Source of the DNA: an uncultured Rhodospirillaceae bacterium
GTDB lineage: Bacteria; Pseudomonadota; Alphaproteobacteria; CAAGCB01; CAG-977
Reading direction: 5' to 3'
Assembly: GCA_900553035.1 (NCBI GenBank)
Contig: USCC01000003.1
Coordinates: forward strand, 1 to 51,929
Length of the DNA stretch: 51,929 nt
Under the pieces are notes generated by a model that ran no database searches, was not told where the DNA came from, and saw only the letters and a list, made by a program, of their open reading frames with translations. A program made the translations under genes and the position numbers. Every line of letters starts with the position of its first letter. Position 1 is the stretch's first letter. Below are positions 16,511 to 24,022 of the stretch, piece by piece.

Positions 16511-16590
16511 GGCTTGGGCGCACCACCGCCCAAAGCCGCGAGTTACAGGCTCGCACAGATTAACTGCTCCGCACCTCTGCAGAGGCGGAG
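16511..16590 (+). other. GC-rich hairpins in the com leader
   Basis: GGCTTGGGCG pairs with CGCCCAAAGCC across CACCAC (16511-16537). CTCCG/CGGAG enclose the palindrome CCTCTGCAGAGG (16567-16590). They lie between the lipoprotein stop and the com start, and could terminate read-through or shape the com leader RNA. Confidence 0.5.
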
Positions 16591-16611
16591 TCAAAATACG
16601 GATTAACTAAT

Positions 16612-16791
16612 ATGGAGTCAATACGTTGCCCGAAATGTAATAAGCTTTTATTCAAAGCCAATTCGGCGGAAATCGAAATCAAATGCCCCAGATGCGGCAC
16701 TTTGAACACCATAACGGTCTTGAACCGAACTAACCAAGAAAGCCCTGAGCCTCCTTTAAGTAAGGAGAAGCTTTATGAAAAAGAAAATTGA
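16612..16791 (+). CDS. com: Com-like zinc-finger translational regulator
   Basis: 59 residues, too short for most gene callers. It begins MESIRCPKCNKLLFKAN and continues to KCPRCG: a four-cysteine zinc ribbon with the spacing and sequence of phage Mu Com, which begins similarly with IRCKNCNKLLFKA. Mu Com binds the com-mom mRNA and opens a stem-loop that hides the mom ribosome binding site. Here the downstream gene is an adenine methylase, its start lies inside com (17-nt overlap), and its Shine-Dalgarno is in a perfect hairpin (16751-16767), so the same control is likely. Confidence 0.88.
   Translation: MESIRCPKCNKLLFKANSAEIEIKCPRCGTLNTITVLNRTNQESPEPPLSKEKLYEKEN
16751..16767 (+). promoter_or_regulatory. 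Hairpin sequestering the methylase ribosome binding site
   Basis: CTCCTT (16751-16756), loop TAAGT, AAGGAG (16762-16767). The 3' arm is exactly the Shine-Dalgarno sequence, 7 nt before the methylase ATG at 16775. When folded, initiation would be blocked; Com binding is expected to open it, as in the Mu com-mom system. Confidence 0.75.
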
Positions 16792-17569
16792 AACAGTGCG
16801 TGTAACACCACTTGCCCCCTATCTTGGGGGCAAGTTCCGTCTTTCAAAACGGATCATCGATAAAATCGAACAAATCCCACATAAAATTTATGCCGAACCT
16901 TTTATCGGCATGGGCGGTATTTTTCTGCGCCGAATGCAAATCCCAAAAGCCGAAGTCATCAACGATATTAACGGCGAATTGGTCAACCTGTATCGGATTG
17001 TTCAGCGGTATCCGGAAGAACTCTGCCGTTCAATCAAGTTCCGATTGGCCGCCAGACAGGAATTTGAACGGTTAAGCAAAATCCCGCCCGAAACGCTGAC
17101 AGACATTGAACGCGCCGCCCGCTTCCTTTATTTGCAAAGCGTCGCTTTCGGCGGAAAAGTGACGGGGCAGTCGTTCGGCGTATCCATCGACCGTCCGGCG
17201 CGGTTTAACTTTGTAAAAATGCAGGAACGGATTCGCAATGTCGCCGAACGCTTGGCAAGCGTTACCATTGAACGAATGGATTTTGAAAAGTTCATCACAC
17301 GTTATAATACAAAAGACACACTGTTTTATCTTGACCCGCCGTATTGGGGAAATGAAACCGACTACGGTAAAAACATCTTCTGCCGCTCCGATTTTGAACG
17401 GTTAAAAGACGTTTTAACCGGCATTAAAGGCAGATTTATTTTGTCTTTAAATGATATTCCTCAAGTCCGAGAGCTGTTTAAAAACTTTACCATCGAACAG
17501 GCCGATGTGACATATAGCATCAGTAAAGCAGGCTGTTGTCAACGAACAGAGGTGATTATAACGAACTAA
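16775..17569 (+). CDS. D12-class DNA N6-adenine methyltransferase
   Basis: 264 residues. APYLGGKFRLSKRI (about 14-27) is the SAM-binding motif and LDPPYWG (DPPY at 187-190) the catalytic motif of Dam-like enzymes. Phages use such enzymes to mask restriction sites in their DNA. It replaces the mom gene in a com-mom-like pair and is probably under Com translational control. In Mu-like genomes this module lies at the right end; here it lies left of a prophage left end, between the two repeat blocks. Confidence 0.92.
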   Translation: MKKKIETVRVTPLAPYLGGKFRLSKRIIDKIEQIPHKIYAEPFIGMGGIFLRRMQIPKAEVINDINGELVNLYRIVQRYPEELCRSIKFRLAARQEFERLSKIPPETLTDIERAARFLYLQSVAFGGKVTGQSFGVSIDRPARFNFVKMQERIRNVAERLASVTIERMDFEKFITRYNTKDTLFYLDPPYWGNETDYGKNIFCRSDFERLKDVLTGIKGRFILSLNDIPQVRELFKNFTIEQADVTYSISKAGCCQRTEVIITN

Positions 17570-17577
17570 TAAAATAA

Positions 17578-17603
17578 AGAGGCGGTAAAAACACCGCCTT
17601 TTT
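17578..17603. terminator. Terminator between the methylase gene and a convergent gene
   Basis: AGGCGGT (17580-17586), loop AAAAAC, ACCGCCT (17593-17599), then TTTT. A-rich sequence on the left side makes it usable in both directions, matching the convergent genes around it. Confidence 0.85.
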
Positions 17604-17883
17604 AAATTTGTCCGATAACTGTTAATTTTAAAATACCGTCCTTGTAAAAAGAAGCCTTCCACTGATCTAGACGAGACTGTTTGAGGAGACGCTCAAACTT
17701 AATCAGATACGTTTCCGAATTTTTTTCAAAAAAGTCTGCTGTGTTTATTTCGGCATAGGAAATTAAAGAAGAAAGGCTATTTTTCATGAGGCGTTCAAAA
17801 ACATCCAGCAGATATTCGCGTTCACTTTTATTGACTGTGTCGTTCGTGACATCAAGTATATCAACTGCTTTTAAAGCTCTCAT
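17602..17883 (-). CDS. Unknown small protein
   Basis: 93 residues, MRALKAVDILDVTNDTVNKSEREYLLDVFERLMKNSL..., mostly helical and soluble, with no motif I recognise. AAGGAG stands before its ATG. It converges on the methylase gene across a shared terminator and lies just left of repeat block B. It belongs to the com-dam segment by position; a phage or defence-related role is possible but not shown. Confidence 0.6.
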   Translation of the reverse strand: MRALKAVDILDVTNDTVNKSEREYLLDVFERLMKNSLSSLISYAEINTADFFEKNSETYLIKFERLLKQSRLDQWKASFYKDGILKLTVIGQI

Positions 17884-17982
17884 GTTTTGCTCCTTTTTCG
17901 TTATTGTGTCGATATGTTCATTGACGCTCCGTTCGTGACCGAAGTCCAGTCATTTCGAGAGGGAAACGAAAGAAAGGTGAGA

Positions 17983-18343
17983 GTCTAAAAAGAGATGTAA
18001 AAAGTGCTCTAAAAGGTCTTTAATTATTATGATTTTGCCGGTCTAAAAATGATTGTCGCGCTACAAAAACGCAGGATAGTTTTAATCTAATTCTATCCTA
18101 CGTTTTGGGTATCAATGAACCGTCTGAAAAAAGTTAAAACTAAGTTGCGTTTCGGTTAAAACTATCTTGCGCGCTACAACAGTGTTATTTAACAGTTATA
18201 TTTAGACTAAACGGGATAGAATGGGATATACGGGGATATAACGGGATAAGGGCGGAGTTCGTGGGATTTTGATGGTGTGAAAATTTTTTTGCGCGGAATA
18301 TCTTTTTAGACTGATTTCCAAAGATTGACATTTATTTTTAGAC
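17983..18343. repeat. Repeat block B: probable prophage left-end sites
   Basis: Non-coding. GTCTAAAAA occurs at 17983 and 18041 with a variant at 18006, and inverted (TTTTTAGAC) at 18303 and 18335, partly at 18201. GTTAAAACTA sites occur at 18133 and 18155 and inverted near 18070. Four GGGATA decamers start at 18213, 18223, 18233 and 18243. An AGGATAG/CTATCCT hairpin lies at 18066-18106. The block sits just outside the repressor transcription unit, where Mu-like phages carry their left-end transposase sites. The exact end is not determined. Confidence 0.65.
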
Positions 18344-18348
18344 TAATA

Positions 18349-18375
18349 AAGAGCCGGATTTTTTATCCGGCTCTT
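18349..18375 (-). terminator. Terminator of the leftward lysogeny transcript
   Basis: AAGAGCCGGAT (18349-18359), loop of five T, ATCCGGCTCTT (18365-18375): an 11-bp perfect stem directly after the stop of the leftward membrane protein gene. It separates the repressor unit from repeat block B. Confidence 0.85.
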
Positions 18376-18378
18376 ACG

Positions 18379-18714
18379 TTAATTGAAACTCTTTTCAATT
18401 TCGTTAAGATGATCCAAAACGTCATCATACTGTTTACAAGGTATTTTACGCAGCGTTTCGTAGCGGAACTTTCCTTTCAGGTGTTTATAAAGTTCGCTTT
18501 TGCTGATTTTTCCGCCTTTTGCAATCCGGTTGACGCGTTCATTTAAAGCTGTCCTTTGAGGCGTGGATATACGACAAGCTGGATCTGTTGTCATAATTTT
18601 GACCGAAGCAGAAACAGCTCCGAATAAAAACGCAAAAATGATGAAATTACGGACGAAAAGGAATGTTTTTCTTTTACCTATAAGCTCTCGGAGTTCTTGT
18701 ACGTCTGTTTTCAT
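18379..18714 (-). CDS. Phage membrane protein, possibly with an ORF6C-like C-terminus
   Basis: 111 residues with one membrane helix (about 21-41, FVRNFIIFAFLFGAVSASV). The C-terminal part GGKISKSELYKHLKGKFRYETLRKIPCKQYDDVLDHL is reminiscent of the small ORF6C/BRO-type domain of phage regulators, but I am not certain. It lies downstream of the repressor on the same strand, so it is probably expressed in the lysogen. A superinfection or membrane role is possible. Confidence 0.65.
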   Translation of the reverse strand: MKTDVQELRELIGKRKTFLFVRNFIIFAFLFGAVSASVKIMTTDPACRISTPQRTALNERVNRIAKGGKISKSELYKHLKGKFRYETLRKIPCKQYDDVLDHLNEIEKSFN

Positions 18715-18768
18715 GTTTTTCCTTTCAGTTTAGATATAACTAAAAGGATATAATGTCTTTTAGAAAGA

Positions 18769-19218
18769 TTATCCGGCAGATTTAAGAATTTCCATTAAAT
18801 CAATGATTTCCGCTTTTTCACTTTCTTTCTGCAGTCCGTTCGCCCGCTTTTTTGTCATGTAGGCATAAATTTTTGTGCATATCAGAGCTTTTTGTTCGGG
18901 GTTATCCCAGCGTAATTCGCGGTCGACCAATTCAATGACATCTTTTAACAGATCCGCATCAACAGCATCAGGGTTATATTTCACCGCCGATTCAGGAGGT
19001 TCTTTCCCGGTTGCCAGCCAATTTAGAGAAACATCCGCCAATTCTGCAAGTTTAGTAGATATTAAAAGTTTTGGTTCTGCATCTCCGGTCATATAACTGG
19101 ATATGGAACGTACAGAAACGCCTAAGGCAAGGCTCGCCGCCTTTTGTCCGCCAATTTTTTTTACAGCGGCAGCGATTCGTTCTTTTAAATCACTTTTTTG
19201 ATTGCTTTCGGAGTTCAT
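18769..19218 (-). CDS. Prophage repressor, CI/c-like XRE-family
   Basis: 149 residues. An N-terminal helix-turn-helix (about 8-55, KKIGGQKAASLALGVSVRSISSYMTGDAEPK) is followed by ADVSLNWLATGKEP, typical of XRE phage repressors, and a short helical C-terminus without the S24 protease domain. It is divergent from the Ner-like gene and the transposition genes, the place of the Mu c repressor. Since it lacks the self-cleaving domain, induction would need another trigger. Its start codon lies inside a large dyad (19206-19234) that is the likely autoregulatory operator. Confidence 0.88.
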   Translation of the reverse strand: MNSESNQKSDLKERIAAAVKKIGGQKAASLALGVSVRSISSYMTGDAEPKLLISTKLAELADVSLNWLATGKEPPESAVKYNPDAVDADLLKDVIELVDRELRWDNPEQKALICTKIYAYMTKKRANGLQKESEKAEIIDLMEILKSAG

Positions 19219-19325
19219 TACCGCAACTCCGAAAAAAAGATGAACTTTTCATCGTCAAAAAAAGAAGATAAATTCATTTTAAAATCAATACGTTGATATT
19301 TTTTCACAAAAAACAAACTCCGAAA
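19206..19325. promoter_or_regulatory. Early operator region
   Basis: TTTCGGAGTT (19206-19215) and its exact inverse AACTCCGAAA (19225-19234) form a dyad over the repressor start. A third copy, AACTCCGAAA, lies at 19316-19325. Between them are ATCAA-TACG-TTGAT (19284-19297) and GATGAA-CTT-TTCATC (near 19240-19254). The repressor and the Ner-like protein are the obvious candidate ligands. The rest of 19219-19445 is AT-rich and holds the divergent promoters, which I cannot place exactly. Confidence 0.6.
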
Positions 19326-19406
19326 TGAATTTTTCTTCTTTACATGATGAAGAAAACTTCCTATTTTAATTATACAAAGTTAATTTAACACCCCAGAAAA
19401 AACCGA

Positions 19407-19424
19407 CTTGGCAGAGTCGGTCAG
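19407..19424 (+). other. Hairpin in the early leader
   Basis: CCGACT-TGGCAG-AGTCGG lies about 22 bases before the Ner-like start, upstream of GGAGGACGGAG. There is no T run after it, so it is a leader structure rather than a terminator. Confidence 0.45.
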
Positions 19425-19445
19425 AATGGAGGACGGAGACACGTT

Positions 19446-19727
19446 ATGAGATACACAGCCGTACAGATCAAATGCAAAATCCTTCTTAAAGGAATGACGT
19501 TAAAAAGTCTGTCCCTAAAAGCCGGATTATCTGCCAGATCCTGTTCAGTCGCTCTCATCAAGCCTTTCCCGGCCGCTGAAGAAGCTATCGCCGAATTTTT
19601 AGGCATACCTGCCCAAAAACTTTGGCCAAGCCGCTTTAATGCGGACGGGAGCCGCAAATGTTCCCGACTCTCTAAATATAAGGGGATTCGTATTTTTCGG
19701 CAATGTCAAAACGACAAGGCCGCTTAA
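19446..19727 (+). CDS. ner: Ner-like DNA-binding protein
   Basis: 93 residues. The segment IKCKILLKGMTLKSLSLKAGLSARSCSVALIKPFPAAEEAIAEFLGIPAQKLWPSRFNADGSR is the Ner/Nlp (SfsB) fold: a helix-turn-helix followed by the diagnostic LGIPAQKLWPSRF. In Mu, Ner shuts down early and repressor transcription at the start of the lytic cycle. It is the first rightward gene, as in Mu. The C-terminus is about 15 residues longer than Mu Ner. Confidence 0.9.
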   Translation: MRYTAVQIKCKILLKGMTLKSLSLKAGLSARSCSVALIKPFPAAEEAIAEFLGIPAQKLWPSRFNADGSRKCSRLSKYKGIRIFRQCQNDKAA

Positions 19728-19768
19728 ACAAAGAATTTTTTGACGTAACAAATTCAAAAGGAGGAAAA

Positions 19769-20098
19769 ATGACCGAATACATTTCAGAAGAAAATGAAAA
19801 AACGATACGCAATCTTCTCGCATCATGCAAGAAAGCTGTTCCGGGCGTTGTTTTTAAAATCAGAGATACGGAAGAACTTGTCATAAAAAGCAGTGATATT
19901 GATGAAATTATCACGGCGATTGACGGCGGAGACGAAGAAATCGGCATTAATGCTTTCGGACAGGATGGAAAAATACTCGGCTGGTTCGGCATTCTGCCGT
20001 ATGAAGCGACAGACATTGTATTTGACTATTCCGCCAATGCGTTTTGCGACAGTGTGATGGAATGCGTCGAGGAAGTATCTGACGATAACGCTTATTAA
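19769..20098 (+). CDS. Small acidic early protein
   Basis: 109 residues from the ATG preceded by AGGAGG; an upstream ATG lies inside the Ner gene. Strongly acidic (MTEYISEENEKTIRNLL..., DGGDEEIGI, CVEEVSDDNAY). I recognise no domain. Its place between ner and the transposase fits an early regulatory or anti-host protein, perhaps a DNA mimic, but this is only a suggestion from charge and position. Confidence 0.7.
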   Translation: MTEYISEENEKTIRNLLASCKKAVPGVVFKIRDTEELVIKSSDIDEIITAIDGGDEEIGINAFGQDGKILGWFGILPYEATDIVFDYSANAFCDSVMECVEEVSDDNAY

Positions 20099-20114
20099 AT
20101 TAAAGGTTAAAGCG

Positions 20115-20579
20115 ATGTCAAAGAGCTTCAAAGACACACAGACGCTTGATTTATTTGAACAGGTTTATCCTGTGCGCAGACCGCCGGTGATCTCCCACAC
20201 CGTTGATTTGAGCGGCAAGATTAAGCGTTTGGTGTCTTTGATTCTGAAAGAGAGCCCTAAAAGCAGAGAGCAGCTGGCTGCAGAAATGGCTGAAGCTATG
20301 GATTGCCCGTCTTTTAGTAAAGCGATGCTGGATAATTATTCCAGCGAAGCCAACGAGCTCCATCAAATCCCGCTATATCGTTTTATCGTCCTTGTCCGCG
20401 TTGCTCAAGCTGCATGGGCATGGGATGAACTTTTAAAAGACGATGGTTATACGGTTCTTTTCGGCGAAGAGGCTCTTTTCGCCGAACGAGGGCGCGTTCA
20501 ACAGCAGATTGAAGAACTGCGTAAGTATCAAAAAGAACTGGAAAAGTCTGCTCCGGTCAAAATCAGGAGGCGGTTATGA
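20115..20579 (+). CDS. Early phage protein upstream of the transposase
   Basis: 154 residues. It contains REQLAAEMAEAMDCPSFSKAMLDNYSSEANELHQIPLYRFIVLVRV, which looks like a helical regulator with a degenerate helix-turn-helix and is known to me from the same position in B3-like Mu relatives, function unknown. The C-terminus is a coiled coil (VQQQIEELRKYQKELEK). It overlaps the transposase gene by ATGA, which suggests coupled translation. Confidence 0.78.
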   Translation: MSKSFKDTQTLDLFEQVYPVRRPPVISHTVDLSGKIKRLVSLILKESPKSREQLAAEMAEAMDCPSFSKAMLDNYSSEANELHQIPLYRFIVLVRVAQAAWAWDELLKDDGYTVLFGEEALFAERGRVQQQIEELRKYQKELEKSAPVKIRRRL

Positions 20580-22645
20580 AAGAGTGGTTGTCTCCTTTGG
20601 AATTAGCAAATTTAGAACTTCCGAATTTTCCAAGAACAGAACGCGGAGTTCAGACAAAGGCCGCCCGTGAACATTGGCAATCTCGTCCCCGATGCGGTCG
20701 CGGCGGCGGCAAAGAATACAACGTATCGAGTTTACCGGCTAAGGCTAAAGAAGAATTGGCGCGGCGGTCTTTGTCAAGCGTTCCCGAACGCCGTTCAAAG
20801 GCCGTGATAGAACATCCCGACGACGCCGATTTATCCGAAGCCAAAGCATGGCAGCGTGAAACGGCGGAAGCGCGCGCGGCGGTTTTGGACGCGATTGACA
20901 ATCTGGCGGTAACGTGCGGGAAAAACAACGCGATTAAAGCCGTTTTAAACGGGCTTAAAAACGGAAGATTGGAACCGTCCTTCATTGAACTGATCCGCAA
21001 AGCGAACGCAAAGGCCGGCGAAACGATCAAACTTTCCCGCGCCAGCTTGTTTAACTGGTACAAACTGCGTGAAACGGCGGGTTTAAAAGGGTTGATGCCC
21101 ACCCCTGCGAAAGATGAACAGATCGTTGCTCCCGAATGGTTTGAAGCCTTTGCCCGTTTGTATTTCAGACCGCAAAAACCGTCATTAAATTCCTGCATTG
21201 AAATTCTGCAGGAAAATATGCCCGCACTTGCCCCCAGTTACAGGCAGGCCAAGTTTTACCTTGAAAAAATCGGCAAACTGCTGGCGAACAAGGGACGCGT
21301 CGGGGCGCGTGAGGGTAAAGCTTTTCGGGCTTATGTTTCCCGCGACGTATCGCATTTATGGCCGGGGGCGATTTATTGCGCTGACGGTCATACGTTTGAT
21401 GCGGAAATCGCGCACCCGATCCACGGCAAGCCGTTCCGTCCCGAAGTCACAACGATTATAGACGTTTATACCAGAAAAGCCGTCGGGTTCAGTTTGAATA
21501 TCGTTGAATCGACTGCGTCCGTTATGGACAGCTTGATACACGCGGTGACGACCAACGGCGTTCCCGATGTGTTTTACGTTGACAACGGGAACGGCTTTAA
21601 TAATACGACCGTAGATATGTTCTGCGCCCGTTTGGGCATCACGAAAAAGAACAGTATCGCCTACAATTCCCAAGCGCGCGGCGTGATTGAACGTCTGCAC
21701 CAGACGATTTGGGTCAAGGCGGCGAAAATGCTTCCGACTTACATGGGCAAACCGATGGATCCGGAAGCCAAGCAAAAGGTTTTTCATATTAACCGACGTG
21801 AAGTCAAACAAGACGGACGCAGTCGCCTTCTCCCCGATTGGCGGGGATTTGTGGCTTATTGCGAACGGTGCTTTGCCGCCTATAACGACCACCCGCATTC
21901 TTTTTTGCCGATTATTATTGATTCTGAAACAGGCAAAAAACGTCATATGACGCCGAACGAAGCTTGGGAAGCCGGCAATCCGGAATTTCCCGATTACCGT
22001 CCCGACGTGCTGACACCTGCGGAAATTGATGACCTGTCGCGTCCGTATGTTGTGCGTAAATGCTCCCGCTGTTTGGTCAGCCTGTTTAACAACGTGTACG
22101 GTTCGCATCTGCTGACGCATTATCACGACGAACAGGTTGCCGTCGGTTTCGACATTCATGATGCATCAAAGGTTTGGGTGCGCGAATGGGACGGGAAACT
22201 TCCGGGACGTTTAATCTGCGTTGCGCGATTTGAAGAAAATAAACGTGCCTTTATGCCTGTCGCCTATGACGACAAGAAAAAACTTGAACGGGCTCAAGGA
22301 CGGCTTGCACGTCTTGATGAACAGCAAAAAGAAGTTTTGGAAGAATTGGGACAAAGATATCTGCCCGCTCCCGAAGCTGCGCCCGTGACGGCGGAGGAAG
22401 CCGCCAAAAACGAAGAATTTTTAAAAGAATTTGAGGCTGAACAGAACGCTCGGCCCGTTGCCGATATCGATACGCCTGCGGCTCGGTTCCGCAAGGCCGT
22501 CGCTCTCCGGCAAAAACTAGAAAACGGGGAAGATATTCCCGAAGAAGACCGCCGTTGGTTCGTCAAATATTCCGAATATCCCGAATATCAGCAACGTATG
22601 GATTTTGAAGAGGATTTCGGGCTGGAAGCGGCCATTACGGCATAA
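20576..22645 (+). CDS. muA: MuA-type DDE transposase
   Basis: 689 residues. The start follows GGAGGCGGTT. N-terminal DNA-binding domains include LPNFPRTERGVQTKAAREHW (Mu DNA-binding domain I) and helix-turn-helix regions to about residue 190. The integrase core gives Asp270 (YCADGHTFD), Asp336 (VDNGNGF) and Glu372 (GVIERLHQT), so a DD(35)E spacing where Mu A has 55 residues between the last two. A C-terminal beta-barrel (to about 590) and a helical tail that should contact MuB follow. It catalyses integration and replicative transposition. Confidence 0.96.
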   Translation: MKEWLSPLELANLELPNFPRTERGVQTKAAREHWQSRPRCGRGGGKEYNVSSLPAKAKEELARRSLSSVPERRSKAVIEHPDDADLSEAKAWQRETAEARAAVLDAIDNLAVTCGKNNAIKAVLNGLKNGRLEPSFIELIRKANAKAGETIKLSRASLFNWYKLRETAGLKGLMPTPAKDEQIVAPEWFEAFARLYFRPQKPSLNSCIEILQENMPALAPSYRQAKFYLEKIGKLLANKGRVGAREGKAFRAYVSRDVSHLWPGAIYCADGHTFDAEIAHPIHGKPFRPEVTTIIDVYTRKAVGFSLNIVESTASVMDSLIHAVTTNGVPDVFYVDNGNGFNNTTVDMFCARLGITKKNSIAYNSQARGVIERLHQTIWVKAAKMLPTYMGKPMDPEAKQKVFHINRREVKQDGRSRLLPDWRGFVAYCERCFAAYNDHPHSFLPIIIDSETGKKRHMTPNEAWEAGNPEFPDYRPDVLTPAEIDDLSRPYVVRKCSRCLVSLFNNVYGSHLLTHYHDEQVAVGFDIHDASKVWVREWDGKLPGRLICVARFEENKRAFMPVAYDDKKKLERAQGRLARLDEQQKEVLEELGQRYLPAPEAAPVTAEEAAKNEEFLKEFEAEQNARPVADIDTPAARFRKAVALRQKLENGEDIPEEDRRWFVKYSEYPEYQQRMDFEEDFGLEAAITA

Positions 22646-22703
22646 AAAGGGCGGCGTCCTTTCCGACAACCGCCAACCACAAAACAAAGGAAGAATGACA
22701 AAA

Positions 22704-23438
22704 ATGAATGATACTGTCAAGAATACAATCGCCCCGCTGCGCAACGTGGCACTTTTGAACGAACTGGTATACCGCGTTAAAAACCGCGATTACGGTCTGC
22801 CCGGCATGGCGACCTTTTACGGGTTTTCCGGATACGGAAAGACGTTCGCGGCGATTTATGCGGCGAACAAGCACAAAGCCTATCACGTCCAAGTCAAAAG
22901 CGTGTGGACGCCGAAAAAGCTCTGCGCTTCGATTTTGGGAGAAATGGGCATTCAGCCCGCTTACACAATCCCCGACATGATGGATCAGATCGGCGAAGAA
23001 CTCTCGCTTTCCCAGCGTCCTTTAATCATAGATGAAGCGGATTTCTTGGTTCAAAAGCGTATGATCGAAGTCGTCCGCGATATTTACGAAAGTTCACAGG
23101 CGGCCATCATTTTGATCGGCGAAGAAGCCATGCCGGTCAAACTTCAAAAATGGGAACGTGTGCACGGCCGGATGCTGGACTGGGCAGCGGCACAGCCGGC
23201 TTCAATCGACGATGTGAAACACCTGGCAAAACTGTATGCAAACGGCGTTACGGTCGAGCAAGACCTATGCGAAAAAATCCTGAAAGAAAGCGCGGGTTCC
23301 GTGCGCCGCGTTTGCGTCAACCTTGACCGCGTGCGTGAATTTGCAATGACAAAAGGGTTAAAAACAGTCGGTTCGGCTGATTATCAGCGCGATTTCTTTA
23401 CAGGCATGCCGCCGATGGCGCGGAAAGCGGGGCTGTGA
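22704..23438 (+). CDS. muB: MuB-type AAA+ target-selection ATPase
   Basis: 244 residues from the ATG at 22704, which has AAGGAAG at a good distance; the ATG at 22695 is too close to it. Walker A is GFSGYGKT (residues 40-47), Walker B is LIIDEADFL, and the C-terminal helical domain contains SVRRVCVNLDRVREFA. MuB polymers on target DNA recruit and activate the transposase and give target immunity. The protein lacks the N-terminal XRE-type domain of Mu B and is therefore shorter. Its TGA overlaps the next ATG. Confidence 0.93.
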   Translation: MNDTVKNTIAPLRNVALLNELVYRVKNRDYGLPGMATFYGFSGYGKTFAAIYAANKHKAYHVQVKSVWTPKKLCASILGEMGIQPAYTIPDMMDQIGEELSLSQRPLIIDEADFLVQKRMIEVVRDIYESSQAAIILIGEEAMPVKLQKWERVHGRMLDWAAAQPASIDDVKHLAKLYANGVTVEQDLCEKILKESAGSVRRVCVNLDRVREFAMTKGLKTVGSADYQRDFFTGMPPMARKAGL

Positions 23439-24022
23439 TGGCAAACAAACCGATACACTTGCGCATGAAAGCCAAAAACCCCTGCGGCCGCCAAGCAATG
23501 TGGGAAGCGATCAGGGCAAATAAAGACGGATTTACAATAACGGAACTGGCAAACAACTTCAGCGATTTAAAAAGGGCGACTTTAGAAACATATGTCCATT
23601 CTTTGCTTAAAGGCGGCTATCTGGAAAGTTCCGTTCCTCAGCGTTTTAAAGCGTCTGTTTTCAAGCTGATTAAAGACGTCGGGGTTAATGCTCCGCGCCT
23701 TGATAAACAGGGAAAAGAAGTTATGCAAGGAAGAGGCAATGAACAGATGTGGTTGGCGATGAAACGCCTGAAGTCTTTCAGATGTCAAGAACTGATAGGA
23801 ATAGCATCAACCGAAGAAACGCTGATTTCTTTAGCTACAGCAAAAACTTATGTTGAAACGTTATGCCGCGCCGGGTATCTGCGCCGCATTGAGGCCGGCA
23901 GATACGCTTTTATCGCTTCGAAAAACACTGGTGCGAAAGCTCCGATGATCCAGCGATTAAAAACCGTATTCGATCCGAATTTGCAAAAGATCGTCTGGCA
24001 ACAGGAGGCAAGCGATGACTGA
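23438..24022 (+). CDS. Early phage protein with two winged-helix-like repeats
   Basis: About 194 residues. Two similar segments are visible: ITELANNFSDLKRATLETYVHSLLKGGYLESSV and LIGIASTEETLISLATAKTYVETLCRAGYLRRIEAGRYAFI. Each looks like a winged helix of the kind used in phage transcription control. The start overlaps the MuB stop (TGATG). Role unknown; the position between MuB and small regulators is conserved in B3-like phages to my knowledge. Confidence 0.75.
   Translation: MANKPIHLRMKAKNPCGRQAMWEAIRANKDGFTITELANNFSDLKRATLETYVHSLLKGGYLESSVPQRFKASVFKLIKDVGVNAPRLDKQGKEVMQGRGNEQMWLAMKRLKSFRCQELIGIASTEETLISLATAKTYVETLCRAGYLRRIEAGRYAFIASKNTGAKAPMIQRLKTVFDPNLQKIVWQQEASDD

Noticed and set aside
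17917..17935. GTTC...GTTC near the unknown small gene as an SOS box
   Set aside because: The half sites are 11 bases apart, not 7; not a valid alphaproteobacterial LexA box.
16158..18252. GGGATATA decamers as a CRISPR array
   Set aside because: Repeats are 8-10 bp with no unique spacers of 25-40 bp and no cas genes near.
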